Assembly (NCBI GenBank): GCA_903970185.1 | Contig: CAJCIC010000084.1 | Location: forward strand, 16,826-80,825 | DNA: 64,000 nucleotides | Direction of reading: 5' to 3' | Source of the DNA: Gammaproteobacteria bacterium | Lineage (GTDB): Bacteria > Pseudomonadota > Gammaproteobacteria > Burkholderiales > Burkholderiaceae_D | The notes under the pieces: model-generated | Databases searched by the model: none | Told to the model about the DNA's origin: nothing | The model's input: the letters and a program-made list of their open reading frames with translations, nothing else | Position numbers and translations under genes: made by a program | Shown: positions 54,616-62,252 of the stretch, piece after piece | Layout of the letters: each line of letters begins with the position of its first letter | Position numbering within the stretch: position 1 is the first letter of the stretch

Positions 54616-55576
54616 CGCCGCCGTTGCCGCAGGGCGCCCGGAGACCGCCGATCTGGGTGCCCCGCTTTATGTCGCCTGGCAAATCACCAATGAATGCAAC
54701 CTCGCGTGTCTTCATTGCATTGAGGAAAGCGGTCCGGGCAAAGCCTTCAAGGACGAGCTCAGCGAAGCATCGATTTTCGACATCCTGAAGCAACTGATGG
54801 ACGACGGCGTTCCATACCTGTCGTTCTCCGGTGGTGAGCCGATGATTCATCCATTGTTCTTTGACATGGTCAAGTATGTCTGCGATCGAGGCGCGGAGCT
54901 GAAGGTCGAGACCAATGGCCACTTTCTTTCGCCCGAGAATTGCAGGCGCATGAAGGACTTGGGCGTGAAGGCAGTTCAGGTCAGCCTGGATGGCGCGAGT
55001 CGGGATAGCTTTAACAAGATGCGCGTGCGCGGCGAATTCAATACCGTCATCGAGGGCATGAAACAGCTTCGCGACGTCGAGCTGGATATTGAAATCAATT
55101 TTTCCCCGACGCGATTCAACGTCGATGAGATCGGTCGGGCCGTGGACCTTGCGCATCACCTTGGAGCGGCAAGCTTTTACAGCGGCCGCACGATGTACAC
55201 CGGCAATGCAGTCAAGACGTGGGGCAAGCTCGTGCCCAGTGAGGACCAGTACACGGAGTACTTTGCAGTCCTGCACGCGAAGGCGGCCGAGTATTCCGAC
55301 CGCATGCGCGTGCATTTCCACGAGATGGGGCTGCTTGAAGAACTCCAGTACCGGCGCCATCATCCCGCCGCCTTGCTGATTCTTCTGCCCAATGGGCTGG
55401 TCAAAATCGTGAATGCGCTTCCCTTCATTTGCGGCGACTTGCGCACTCAATCGCTAGGCGAAGTTTGGGGAAACTTTCAGCGCGCCTGGAAGGATGAGCG
55501 GGTGACCGGATTCATCGATGAGATGGTGACGGATCCAGGGAAAACGGCCTCGCTGCACCAGTGGATCTACGTCTAA
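54605..55576 (+). CDS. Radical SAM peptide-modifying enzyme 1 (PqqE-like)
   Basis: The 323-residue protein has the radical SAM motif C31-N-L-A-C35-L-H-C38, which binds the [4Fe-4S] cluster and SAM, followed by SFSGGEPMIHP (GGEP, SAM contact) and LKVETNGHFLS. The C-terminus, LLPNGLVKIVNALPFICGDL, corresponds to the start of a SPASM domain but has no cysteine pairs, so the auxiliary cluster sites are missing. It starts at a TTG at 54605 (GAGGG upstream), overlapping the PqqD gene. Its last 16 bases overlap the prenyltransferase gene. It is a paralogue of the enzymes at 56483 and 57627. It probably catalyses radical modification of the precursor peptide; the reaction is not known. Confidence 0.85.
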   Translation: MSGSAAVAAGRPETADLGAPLYVAWQITNECNLACLHCIEESGPGKAFKDELSEASIFDILKQLMDDGVPYLSFSGGEPMIHPLFFDMVKYVCDRGAELKVETNGHFLSPENCRRMKDLGVKAVQVSLDGASRDSFNKMRVRGEFNTVIEGMKQLRDVELDIEINFSPTRFNVDEIGRAVDLAHHLGAASFYSGRTMYTGNAVKTWGKLVPSEDQYTEYFAVLHAKAAEYSDRMRVHFHEMGLLEELQYRRHHPAALLILLPNGLVKIVNALPFICGDLRTQSLGEVWGNFQRAWKDERVTGFIDEMVTDPGKTASLHQWIYV

Positions 55577-56496
55577 TTCCCGGCTTGGGCACGCGCACGG
55601 AAGCGCCCTCAACGGTGCGCCGTCTGCTGCGCGTGGTCAAACTCGTACGCTACCGATTTTTCCTGTATGCGGGCCTTATGCCCTACCTGCTCGGCGCCGC
55701 CTGGGCATACGGCGTGGCGGACCAATTCGACGCGGCCATTTTCTGGAGCGGACTTTTCGGCGTGGCGCTGGCAGTAGTCGGTGTCGAGGCGTTTAACGAA
55801 TACTTCGACGCCCGTCTGGGCACAGATCGCGTTTTCAACCCTGCCGATCTGCCGGCAATCTCGGATTCGGTTTTCTGGTTGGGCGTTATCGCCTTTCTCG
55901 GAGCGCTCGCAGTCGGTCTTTTTCTCAGCTATCGAGGCGGCTGGCCAATCCTGGCATTTGCGATGCTCGGCGGGCTGGCAGCGATTTTTTACGTCGCCCC
56001 ACCGATTCGCTGGGCTTATCGTGGGCTTGGCGAGACCGTCATCGGATTGTCGTACGGTCCCTGGATGGTATCGGGAAGTCTTTACGCTCAAACCGGGCAT
56101 CTGTCGTGGAATGTGCTTGCTGCATCCCTCGTTCCGGGCTTTTTGATCATGGCGCTTGCCGTCGTCAACAACATTCCGGACTTTCATCAGGATCGTCTCG
56201 TGGGAAAGAGGACCCTTGTCGTACGGCTGGGCCGCAAGGCCGCCGTCGCGCTCTATGTCGGGTTGGCAGCCTCAGGCATCGCCGTGGCGGTTGCAGGCGC
56301 TGTCTTTGGACTGTTTCCCATGGCCTGCATCGTAACGCTTCTCGGCGCACCCCTTCTGGTCAAGAGTGCACGGGTTGCACGCACGACCTATGACCAGCCG
56401 CGGCACTTCGTCGGCGCAATCCGCTGCATCGTCAGCTGTTATCTCGTATCTGTCACTCTCTTCATATTGGGTTGCATTTCCCATGCATGGTTCTGA
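55561..56496 (+). CDS. UbiA/MenA-type membrane aromatic prenyltransferase
   Basis: The 311-residue protein has about nine membrane helices and the two aspartate-rich motifs of the UbiA superfamily. The first is N79-E-Y-F-D83 with D89 (NEYFDARLGTD), in the form NxxxDxxxxGxD typical of MenA rather than UbiA. The second is NNIPDFHQDRLVGKRTL with D207 and D211. These bind magnesium-prenyl diphosphate and allow transfer to an aromatic acceptor such as 1,4-dihydroxy-2-naphthoate. Its GTG start overlaps radical SAM 1 by 16 bases and its end overlaps radical SAM 2 by 14 bases, so it belongs to the peptide-modification unit. The acceptor could be a ring derived from the precursor peptide, which is speculation. 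Confidence 0.88.
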   Translation: MDLRLIPGLGTRTEAPSTVRRLLRVVKLVRYRFFLYAGLMPYLLGAAWAYGVADQFDAAIFWSGLFGVALAVVGVEAFNEYFDARLGTDRVFNPADLPAISDSVFWLGVIAFLGALAVGLFLSYRGGWPILAFAMLGGLAAIFYVAPPIRWAYRGLGETVIGLSYGPWMVSGSLYAQTGHLSWNVLAASLVPGFLIMALAVVNNIPDFHQDRLVGKRTLVVRLGRKAAVALYVGLAASGIAVAVAGAVFGLFPMACIVTLLGAPLLVKSARVARTTYDQPRHFVGAIRCIVSCYLVSVTLFILGCISHAWF

Positions 56497-57457
56497 ATTC
56501 GATCCGGCGCACCAGATCGACAGATTGCGAGCGCCGCTCTTCTTGTCTTGGCAGCTCACACGTGATTGCAATCTCGCGTGCGTCCACTGTTGTACAGATT
56601 CGGCACCGGGCAGACGTCTTAAGGACGAATTGGATCTCGGTGCGACGCTTGCGGTCGTCGAGCAGATCCTCGCCGAGGATATTCCCTACGTCATGCTATG
56701 CGGAGGAGAACCGCTCGTCTGTCCGCACTTTTGGACCATCGCCAACGCGCTTGGCGCGGGAGGGGTCTTGCTCAAGATCGAGACCAATGCCCAGTTGCTT
56801 GACGACGAGGCATTGAAGCGGCTTGCAGAACTTCCAATCCGCTCGCTGCAGGTCAGTGTCGATGGCGATACGCAAGAGGTCTACCAGAAGCAGCGCCCGG
56901 GTGCCTCGTTGAAAAAGACGCACGGCGCGTGTGCATTGATTCGTGCTGCCGGGCTGCCGCTGGAGGTTACCTTTGCTCCGACGCGCCTTAACATCCACGA
57001 GGCCGAAGCGGTCATCACAAGAGCCCGAGCATTGGGGGCGTTTCGCTTCAATACCGGCGCATTGATGCAGATCGGTACGGCCGCGCGGCATTGGCAAAAG
57101 CTCGAACCCACACGTGAGCAATATGCACGCTTTGTCACGGTCTTAGCCGAGCAGTCCAAAGTGGCTCCGGAGCAAATGGAGATTTGTTATGCACCTTTCG
57201 ATCTTCAAGAGGGGATGCGTCGCGCTGTGGTGGAACCACCGGCCACGCTTCTCGTCTTACCCAATGGGTATGTCAAGGTCGCTGCAGCAATCTCGCTGAT
57301 TTGCGCAGATCTTCGAGAATCGAGCCTTGCACATGCGTGGGATGCCTATCGCCTGGCATGGCGCACGACGTCGGTGCGACTCGCCGTTGAACGTGTAATT
57401 GCCAATCAATCTGAACATCAAAAAGCCAATTCCTGGCAAATTTTGAACGCAGCATAA
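56483..57457 (+). CDS. Radical SAM peptide-modifying enzyme 2
   Basis: The 324-residue paralogue has C29-N-L-A-C33-V-H-C36, then MLCGGEPLVCP and LKIETNAQLL. The C-terminal block LVLPNGYVKVAAAISLICADL again lacks SPASM cysteines. The ATG at 56483 overlaps the prenyltransferase stop by 14 bases; the longer open frame upstream lies within that gene. It ends 14 bases before the start of the precursor peptide gene. Compared with enzyme 1 it has a shorter N-terminus and the same order of segments (APLFLSWQLTRDC). Separate duties for the paralogues, such as modification of different residues, are plausible. Confidence 0.85.
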   Translation: MHGSEFDPAHQIDRLRAPLFLSWQLTRDCNLACVHCCTDSAPGRRLKDELDLGATLAVVEQILAEDIPYVMLCGGEPLVCPHFWTIANALGAGGVLLKIETNAQLLDDEALKRLAELPIRSLQVSVDGDTQEVYQKQRPGASLKKTHGACALIRAAGLPLEVTFAPTRLNIHEAEAVITRARALGAFRFNTGALMQIGTAARHWQKLEPTREQYARFVTVLAEQSKVAPEQMEICYAPFDLQEGMRRAVVEPPATLLVLPNGYVKVAAAISLICADLRESSLAHAWDAYRLAWRTTSVRLAVERVIANQSEHQKANSWQILNAA

Positions 57458-57471
57458 CCAGAGGAAAGAAG

Positions 57472-57627
57472 ATGAGTGAGATTAACGTTACCCAAGAAGG
57501 CGCCCCCTCCAATTTGCCGGATGCCGATCCGGCTGCAATCGCCCTGCCGAAAGCAAAATGGGAGGCACCGCGGCTCGAAGACGTGTCCGAGCAAGTCATG
57601 GCTCAGCCCTATATCCGGTTCACCTGA
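57472..57627 (+). CDS. Candidate RiPP precursor peptide (51 residues)
   Basis: The frame starts with an ATG after a strong GAGGAAAGAAG site and ends at TGA 57625-57627, which overlaps the start of radical SAM 3 by one base. The peptide has an acidic, flexible N-terminus, then the block KWEAPRLEDVSEQ (residues 29-41), resembling the aromatic-xx-Pro-x-Leu motif that RRE domains recognise in other leader peptides. The C-terminus is VMAQPYIRFT. Aromatic residues W30, Y47 and F50 are candidates for modification or as a cofactor scaffold, as tyrosine is in PQQ and mycofactocin precursors. It lies inside a unit with a PqqD-like protein, three radical SAM enzymes and a prenyltransferase. Precursor status is inferred from context and motif; no core cleavage site is proven. 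Confidence 0.7.
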   Translation: MSEINVTQEGAPSNLPDADPAAIALPKAKWEAPRLEDVSEQVMAQPYIRFT

Positions 57628-58637
57628 TGCAGGAAACCCAGGCGTTGGGGCGGTCAGTCGATGAATATCGAGCGCCGCTTTTCATCGCCTGGCAGCTGAC
57701 CAACAGGTGCGAAGCGCGCTGCATCGCCTGTTGCGAAGAATCGGGCCCAAACGCACAATGGGGTGACGAGTTAACTCGCGAGGAGGCTATCAAGCTCGCG
57801 CATGAGATCGTGCGAGCGGGTACACCCTATGTCGCCTTTGGCGGCGGTGAGCCCTTGAGCGTTCCTCACTGCTGGGAGGTCTTCGAGATTCTCGAGCAGG
57901 GGGGCGTGGCGCTGAAAATCGAGACCAACGGCAGCCGCATCGATGAAGAAGCAGCTGATCGCCTTGCAGCACTTCCTGTGCAATGCATACAGATCTCGGT
58001 CGACGGCCCATCGGCCAGGATCCACAGCACGGCCCGGCCCGGTTCGAGTTTCTCGAAGGCGATCAACGCCATTGACCTTTTGACCCACCGAAACCTGCGC
58101 CCGCAACTGGTGTTTGCTCCGAACCGAAATAATGTCGACTCCATTGTCGAAACCTTCGATCTTGCCCGGGCGCATCGATGCAGCGCGTTTGTCACAGGGC
58201 CTCTGATGCGACTCGGCCGTGCGGCACTTGCGTGGGATGCCATTGCCTGCAGCAATGCGCAGTGGCGCAATGCGGTCGAGCTCCTCCGTGCGCGCGCCTT
58301 GGGTTGTGAGAGCGAAATCGCGCTGGCAATTTATCCGCACGACATTTTGCGCGAGATGGAATTGCGGCTTGAAAGCCCTCAGGCGATCCTGCTCATCGTG
58401 CCAAACGGGAAAGTCAAACTCTTGAACGCGCTTCCCTTTGCCGCAGCCGACTTGAAAGAGACATCGATTCACGATGCCTGGCAAATCTATCGCCAAGCAT
58501 GGCGTACTCCCCAGGTCCGCGAATTTATCTCGGCCTGCCAGGACGACCCCCGGCTCTTGCAGCATGCCAACGAAACCTGGTCCTTGAAAGGCGGGCCTGC
58601 ATGGCAGACACATGCCGGAGCTCTCGCACACCCGTAG
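57627..58637 (+). CDS. Radical SAM peptide-modifying enzyme 3
   Basis: The 336-residue paralogue has C28-E-A-R-C32-I-A-C35, then VAFGGGEPLSVP and LKIETNGSRID. The C-terminal block LIVPNGKVKLLNALPFAAADL lacks SPASM cysteines and even the single cysteine seen in enzymes 1 and 2. The ATG at 57627 overlaps the precursor stop (TGATG), so precursor and enzyme are coupled. It shows a longer C-terminal tail than the other two (SLKGGPAWQTHAG). It is the last gene of the cluster; the next genes lie on the opposite strand. Substrate is taken to be the 51-residue peptide or its intermediate. Confidence 0.85.
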   Translation: MQETQALGRSVDEYRAPLFIAWQLTNRCEARCIACCEESGPNAQWGDELTREEAIKLAHEIVRAGTPYVAFGGGEPLSVPHCWEVFEILEQGGVALKIETNGSRIDEEAADRLAALPVQCIQISVDGPSARIHSTARPGSSFSKAINAIDLLTHRNLRPQLVFAPNRNNVDSIVETFDLARAHRCSAFVTGPLMRLGRAALAWDAIACSNAQWRNAVELLRARALGCESEIALAIYPHDILREMELRLESPQAILLIVPNGKVKLLNALPFAAADLKETSIHDAWQIYRQAWRTPQVREFISACQDDPRLLQHANETWSLKGGPAWQTHAGALAHP

Positions 58638-58725
58638 CCCCTCATCAGGGTGCTCAAGCATTTGACGAGGCGGCGAGGACGAGCTGTCTGGGAATCACCT
58701 GCCACAGACCGCTCGCACCAAAAAC

Positions 58726-58968
58726 CTAGCTTGTCGCTATGTCGGCTTTCATGCGCTGGTAGTCGCCCTGCTCGATCTCGCCGCGCGCGTATCGCTCGCT
58801 TAAGATGTCGAGAGCTTCCTTTCTAGGAAGCCGATTGTATTTCTGGTGAGCCTGATAGCTATACCCCCAATTTCCCATATTCGCGAAAATCAGGAAGATC
58901 ACGCCAAACCACAAGAACCAGCCCCATCCGTCGTACCAATCACCCCAGTAAGTGTGCAGCATTTCCAA
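58726..58968 (-). CDS. SHOCT-domain small membrane protein
   Basis: The 80-residue protein has one N-terminal membrane helix (GWGWFLWFGVIFLIFANMG) and a C-terminal SHOCT domain: LDILSERYARGEIEQGDY, followed by a short helix (QRMKADI). SHOCT domains are short C-terminal oligomerisation or interaction segments of unknown role. The start ATG follows a GGAAA-like site. It is convergent with the last radical SAM gene and probably heads no operon. Function unknown. Confidence 0.8.
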   Translation of the reverse strand: MEMLHTYWGDWYDGWGWFLWFGVIFLIFANMGNWGYSYQAHQKYNRLPRKEALDILSERYARGEIEQGDYQRMKADIATS

Positions 58969-59137
58969 TCCTTTACGTTGAATGCGTCATGAATGGATCA
59001 TCGGGCACGGAAAACGAAGATGACTCAACGGCCAACCCCGGATTTCCCTGAATCGCGATCCTGCCACCTGAGCATGAATGCTTTTTGGCTTTGGGTCGGT
59101 GCGATGACAGACACAGTAAGTCGTGATCTGCAATCCG

Positions 59138-59818
59138 TTAACGGATTGCTGGAATGCCAACTTCAACGAGGAGACCTTTGATCCCGTTCCAGATGATGCC
59201 AACGCCAATACAAAGAACAATGAATGACGACAGTCGCAAGATTACGGTCATCCCCGTTGGCCCAATTCGTTTTCCAGCGCGTTGTGCATAGTGGTAAGTG
59301 ACCCAGATGGCGAGGGCGACAATCGCCGCGCCCAGGGCAGCCGCAATGATTTGAACCAGTCGGTTGCCAAATGTGTGCGCATGGTTGGCACCAACCGTGA
59401 TCGCAACCGAGATCACTCCACCATCAATGGACAGGGGCAACGTCAGAGGGTAGAACGCCCGACCGAGTGCGATCACCTTTGATTCGCCCGGATCGAGCTT
59501 GACCGCGATCGGTTTCGGGTGCTCAGCCAGGATATTCCAGCCTAATGAAAATACGACGGCGCCCCCCGCGACCTGTACCACCGGTATCGACAGTCCGAAA
59601 AGCCGCAGCACGAAAACCCCAAGCAGCATCGATCCGAGCAAGAGTCCGAAAGAATACAAGGCGATCCGTCGCGCAAGTTCTGCCCGCGTGGCCTCATCGC
59701 AGCCCCGGGTCAGCGCCAGAAAGAGGGGCGCGTCGCCCAGTGGATTGACAACGGGCAGTACGGCGCCGACGAGCAACAGGATTGAGACGAGGAACTGCCT
59801 GACTCCAAGCCACAGCAT
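59138..59818 (-). CDS. MarC family integral membrane protein
   Basis: The 226-residue protein has six hydrophobic helices and the MarC/UPF0056 pattern: VVNPLGDAPLFLALT at the N-terminus, VFVLRLFGLSIPVVQVAGGAVVFSLGWN, then FYPLTLPLSIDGGVISVAITVGAN and the last helix with VGIIWNGIKGL. The family function is unclear, although they are inner-membrane proteins sometimes linked to antibiotic tolerance. The start is uncertain: I take the ATG at 59818 because it gives the family N-terminus; an ATG at 59842 is also possible. The frame extends further upstream towards the stop of the MtrB-like gene. Confidence 0.8.
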   Translation of the reverse strand: MLWLGVRQFLVSILLLVGAVLPVVNPLGDAPLFLALTRGCDEATRAELARRIALYSFGLLLGSMLLGVFVLRLFGLSIPVVQVAGGAVVFSLGWNILAEHPKPIAVKLDPGESKVIALGRAFYPLTLPLSIDGGVISVAITVGANHAHTFGNRLVQIIAAALGAAIVALAIWVTYHYAQRAGKRIGPTGMTVILRLSSFIVLCIGVGIIWNGIKGLLVEVGIPAIR

Positions 59819-59997
59819 GTCGCCGGCTTCAACGCCGGGCATGCCGGAAGCGATCGCTAGGACGACCCACGGTGATACATTCTTGAGCGTGACAAACAGC
59901 GTTGCTGGCCCTGGTCCCGTCTGCGTTTCTAGCGGCGTTGCAACAGATGCCAGGGCAAATCGTCGAGGGGCACTTCTTTCGCATGGCTGCGTGTTCT

Positions 59998-62238
59998 CTA
60001 AAAGCGCACGGCGAGCGTGACTCGCACGGCTTGGGTGATCTGGTTTGGCGACTGGAACACTGTTGTGCCGTCCGAGAAGGTCCAATTGCGCCAGGTGTAA
60101 TCGTCGATTCGGCGGATATCGTAGATATAGTCAATGATCAGGCGCGTATTTTTCGTAAGCGCTCGGGATCCACTGAGCTGCAAGCTATTGATGGTGTAGA
60201 AGGTATCCGGGAGATTTCCGGCACCGGCTGGAACTGGAGACAGGGCCCCGGAGGGATTGAAGGCAATGTCATAGCTGGTCAGGTCTTTCTCATACATGTA
60301 TTTTGCACGCACGGTCCAGACGCTGATCTGACCCTTGACGCCAAATCCGACGACTTTGCCCTCCATGTCAAGGTCGGCAGACCACGGAACGCAGAATTGG
60401 TCAGCGGCGATGGTGCCCGCGCCTGAACATGTTTGCGTACCCGTGATCCGGGGAGTCTCGGATTCGTGCTGCGCAGTCTTTTGCAGGTTGTAGGACACGA
60501 AGCTTGTTGCTGACCAGTTCTCGTTGAGTGCGTATGAGCCGTCAAGGCCGAGGCTTTGAGTTCTTGCCGATAGCAGCCCCATCGGGCGTAATTGATATCC
60601 CGGAACCTCGGACTGACCATAAGGCGAAGACGTGTATTGATCGATGCCGGCTTCTGCGTAAAGCTGCAGTGAGAGGGCCTCCAGGGGCGACCAATCGAGC
60701 ATCAGTCGCGCGCCGTCGCGTGTACGGTTGCCAAATTCGAGCGGCGCGGTTACGTTTGTGACCGTCGGAAAGCAAGCGCAGGTCGATGAGACGTCAACGG
60801 CTTCAGGATTCCATGGCCCGCCACTGCGCGTGTCCTGAAACAGCTTGAACGTGCCATTCAGTCCTTCGCCCATTGATTTCATCAGTTGCAGATGAAAGAT
60901 GTCATCTTTCACAAGCTCCCGCAGCTGCCCGGGCGTGTCCACTTCCTTGTACTCAAATCCGCCCGAGATGCGATAGCCAAGCGGCAGGCGATAGCTAAGA
61001 TCGACCTTGCCATCGTTTGACCTGTAGGAATCAAGCGTGTTGAAGTAGGTCGTGCCCTCCGATACCGTATAGGGTCGAACCGGCGTATCGTCATCGCGGT
61101 TTTCGTAACGCCAGGATGCGACCAGATCCAGGTCTTTCATGATGTGTGAGGTGAATCTCGTCGCCAGCGTCTTGGTATCTACCAATCCGCCAAGATTGCC
61201 GTTGGTGATGCCTTTTGCGTAGACAACCCCTCTCGGATCCACGCCACCATCGGCAATGGACGGAATAAAGCCCATGTCCTGGACCAGCTGTTCGCCGGTT
61301 GCCTTGAAAGTCAATCGAGAGGAATCCGTCAGGTTATAGGCGGCTTCAGCGTAGAGTTGCTGCGCGTGATTGCTAGGCGGCAATGAAATCTGCGGGACCT
61401 GGGTCGAAAGCGTCTTGGACGTGACCGCCGGGTCGGTTCCGGGAAAAGTGGTCAGCGCGGTGTTGTTGTCGACAAAGAAGCTGCCGTAGTAGCCAACGGT
61501 TCCTTGCCACTTTGCCGAGAAGTAATCGATGCTCGCAGACGCCTGCGTATGCTGATAGTTCTCCGGCTGCGGCGCAAAAAACTGGGTCGCGTAGGTCTTG
61601 CCGGCGGCCGGCACACCGGAGTTGGCGGGGGTCAGACCGGTCAAGCCGTTGCCCTCGGCAGCAGCGATCATTTCGCCCGATTTCTCTTCGGAGACCAGCG
61701 CGAAATTGATGCGGAAGGCCTCGCCGAAAGTCTTGCTGCCAGAAAGCGTGATGTCGTTGCGCTGCAAATCGAGATTGCTGACCGGGCCCAGGCCTTTGGA
61801 TGAGCGAAAGTCCGGGTTAAGCGTCAGGTCCGCAGTGCCAACTCCATTGACCTTGGTTTGCAGGGTGTACGGCGCGTAGGTGGTGATCTGGTTATATCCA
61901 AGATCAATGTGCCAGTCGCCCTGTTTCTCGTAGGAGGCGCCCAGTTGCTCGTTGCCATCAAGCCCGAGATTCTGGATGAACGCGCGAAGCCAGTCTCCTT
62001 GCGGGTCACGGTTGACGAAGTCAACGTTAAGCAGCCCGTAAGCCCCAGTCTGGTTAATACCCGAGTAGTCCCGAAACAACGGGTTGACCTGGGAGACGGC
62101 GCCGACGCTCACCGATGCAGTGCCGCCGTTTGGACTCGCCGGATCGGCTGGCTCATCCCCATAAGCCATGGATACCGTCGTCAATCCCACCAGCGCGCCA
62201 GCGGCGAAGCAAGCGAAACTCGAACTTCTGCTTCTCAT
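59998..62238 (-). CDS. MtrB/PioB-type outer-membrane beta-barrel (decaheme-associated)
   Basis: The 746-residue protein has a signal peptide (AGALVGLTTVSMA) and a long beta-barrel region of alternating hydrophobic strands ending in the C-terminal aromatic residue (VTLAVRF), typical of BAM-inserted barrels. Segments such as LDLQRNDITLSGSKTFGEAF, DLVASWRYENRDDDTPV and LGYRISGGFEYKEV are as in MtrB/PioB proteins, which form the pore that holds the decaheme cytochrome. The N-terminal CxxC of Shewanella MtrB is not present. The ATG at 62238 follows GGAG at 6 bases and begins 14 bases after the cytochrome stop. Together they conduct electrons through the outer membrane. Confidence 0.88.
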   Translation of the reverse strand: MRSRSSSFACFAAGALVGLTTVSMAYGDEPADPASPNGGTASVSVGAVSQVNPLFRDYSGINQTGAYGLLNVDFVNRDPQGDWLRAFIQNLGLDGNEQLGASYEKQGDWHIDLGYNQITTYAPYTLQTKVNGVGTADLTLNPDFRSSKGLGPVSNLDLQRNDITLSGSKTFGEAFRINFALVSEEKSGEMIAAAEGNGLTGLTPANSGVPAAGKTYATQFFAPQPENYQHTQASASIDYFSAKWQGTVGYYGSFFVDNNTALTTFPGTDPAVTSKTLSTQVPQISLPPSNHAQQLYAEAAYNLTDSSRLTFKATGEQLVQDMGFIPSIADGGVDPRGVVYAKGITNGNLGGLVDTKTLATRFTSHIMKDLDLVASWRYENRDDDTPVRPYTVSEGTTYFNTLDSYRSNDGKVDLSYRLPLGYRISGGFEYKEVDTPGQLRELVKDDIFHLQLMKSMGEGLNGTFKLFQDTRSGGPWNPEAVDVSSTCACFPTVTNVTAPLEFGNRTRDGARLMLDWSPLEALSLQLYAEAGIDQYTSSPYGQSEVPGYQLRPMGLLSARTQSLGLDGSYALNENWSATSFVSYNLQKTAQHESETPRITGTQTCSGAGTIAADQFCVPWSADLDMEGKVVGFGVKGQISVWTVRAKYMYEKDLTSYDIAFNPSGALSPVPAGAGNLPDTFYTINSLQLSGSRALTKNTRLIIDYIYDIRRIDDYTWRNWTFSDGTTVFQSPNQITQAVRVTLAVRF

Positions 62239-62252
62239 GTTCGTCTCCATCG

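Noticed and set aside
58993..59181. 62-codon plus-strand frame between the SHOCT and MarC genes
   Set aside because: It overlaps the end of MarC, has no ribosome-binding site and no precursor-like motif, so I did not take it as a second peptide of the cluster.
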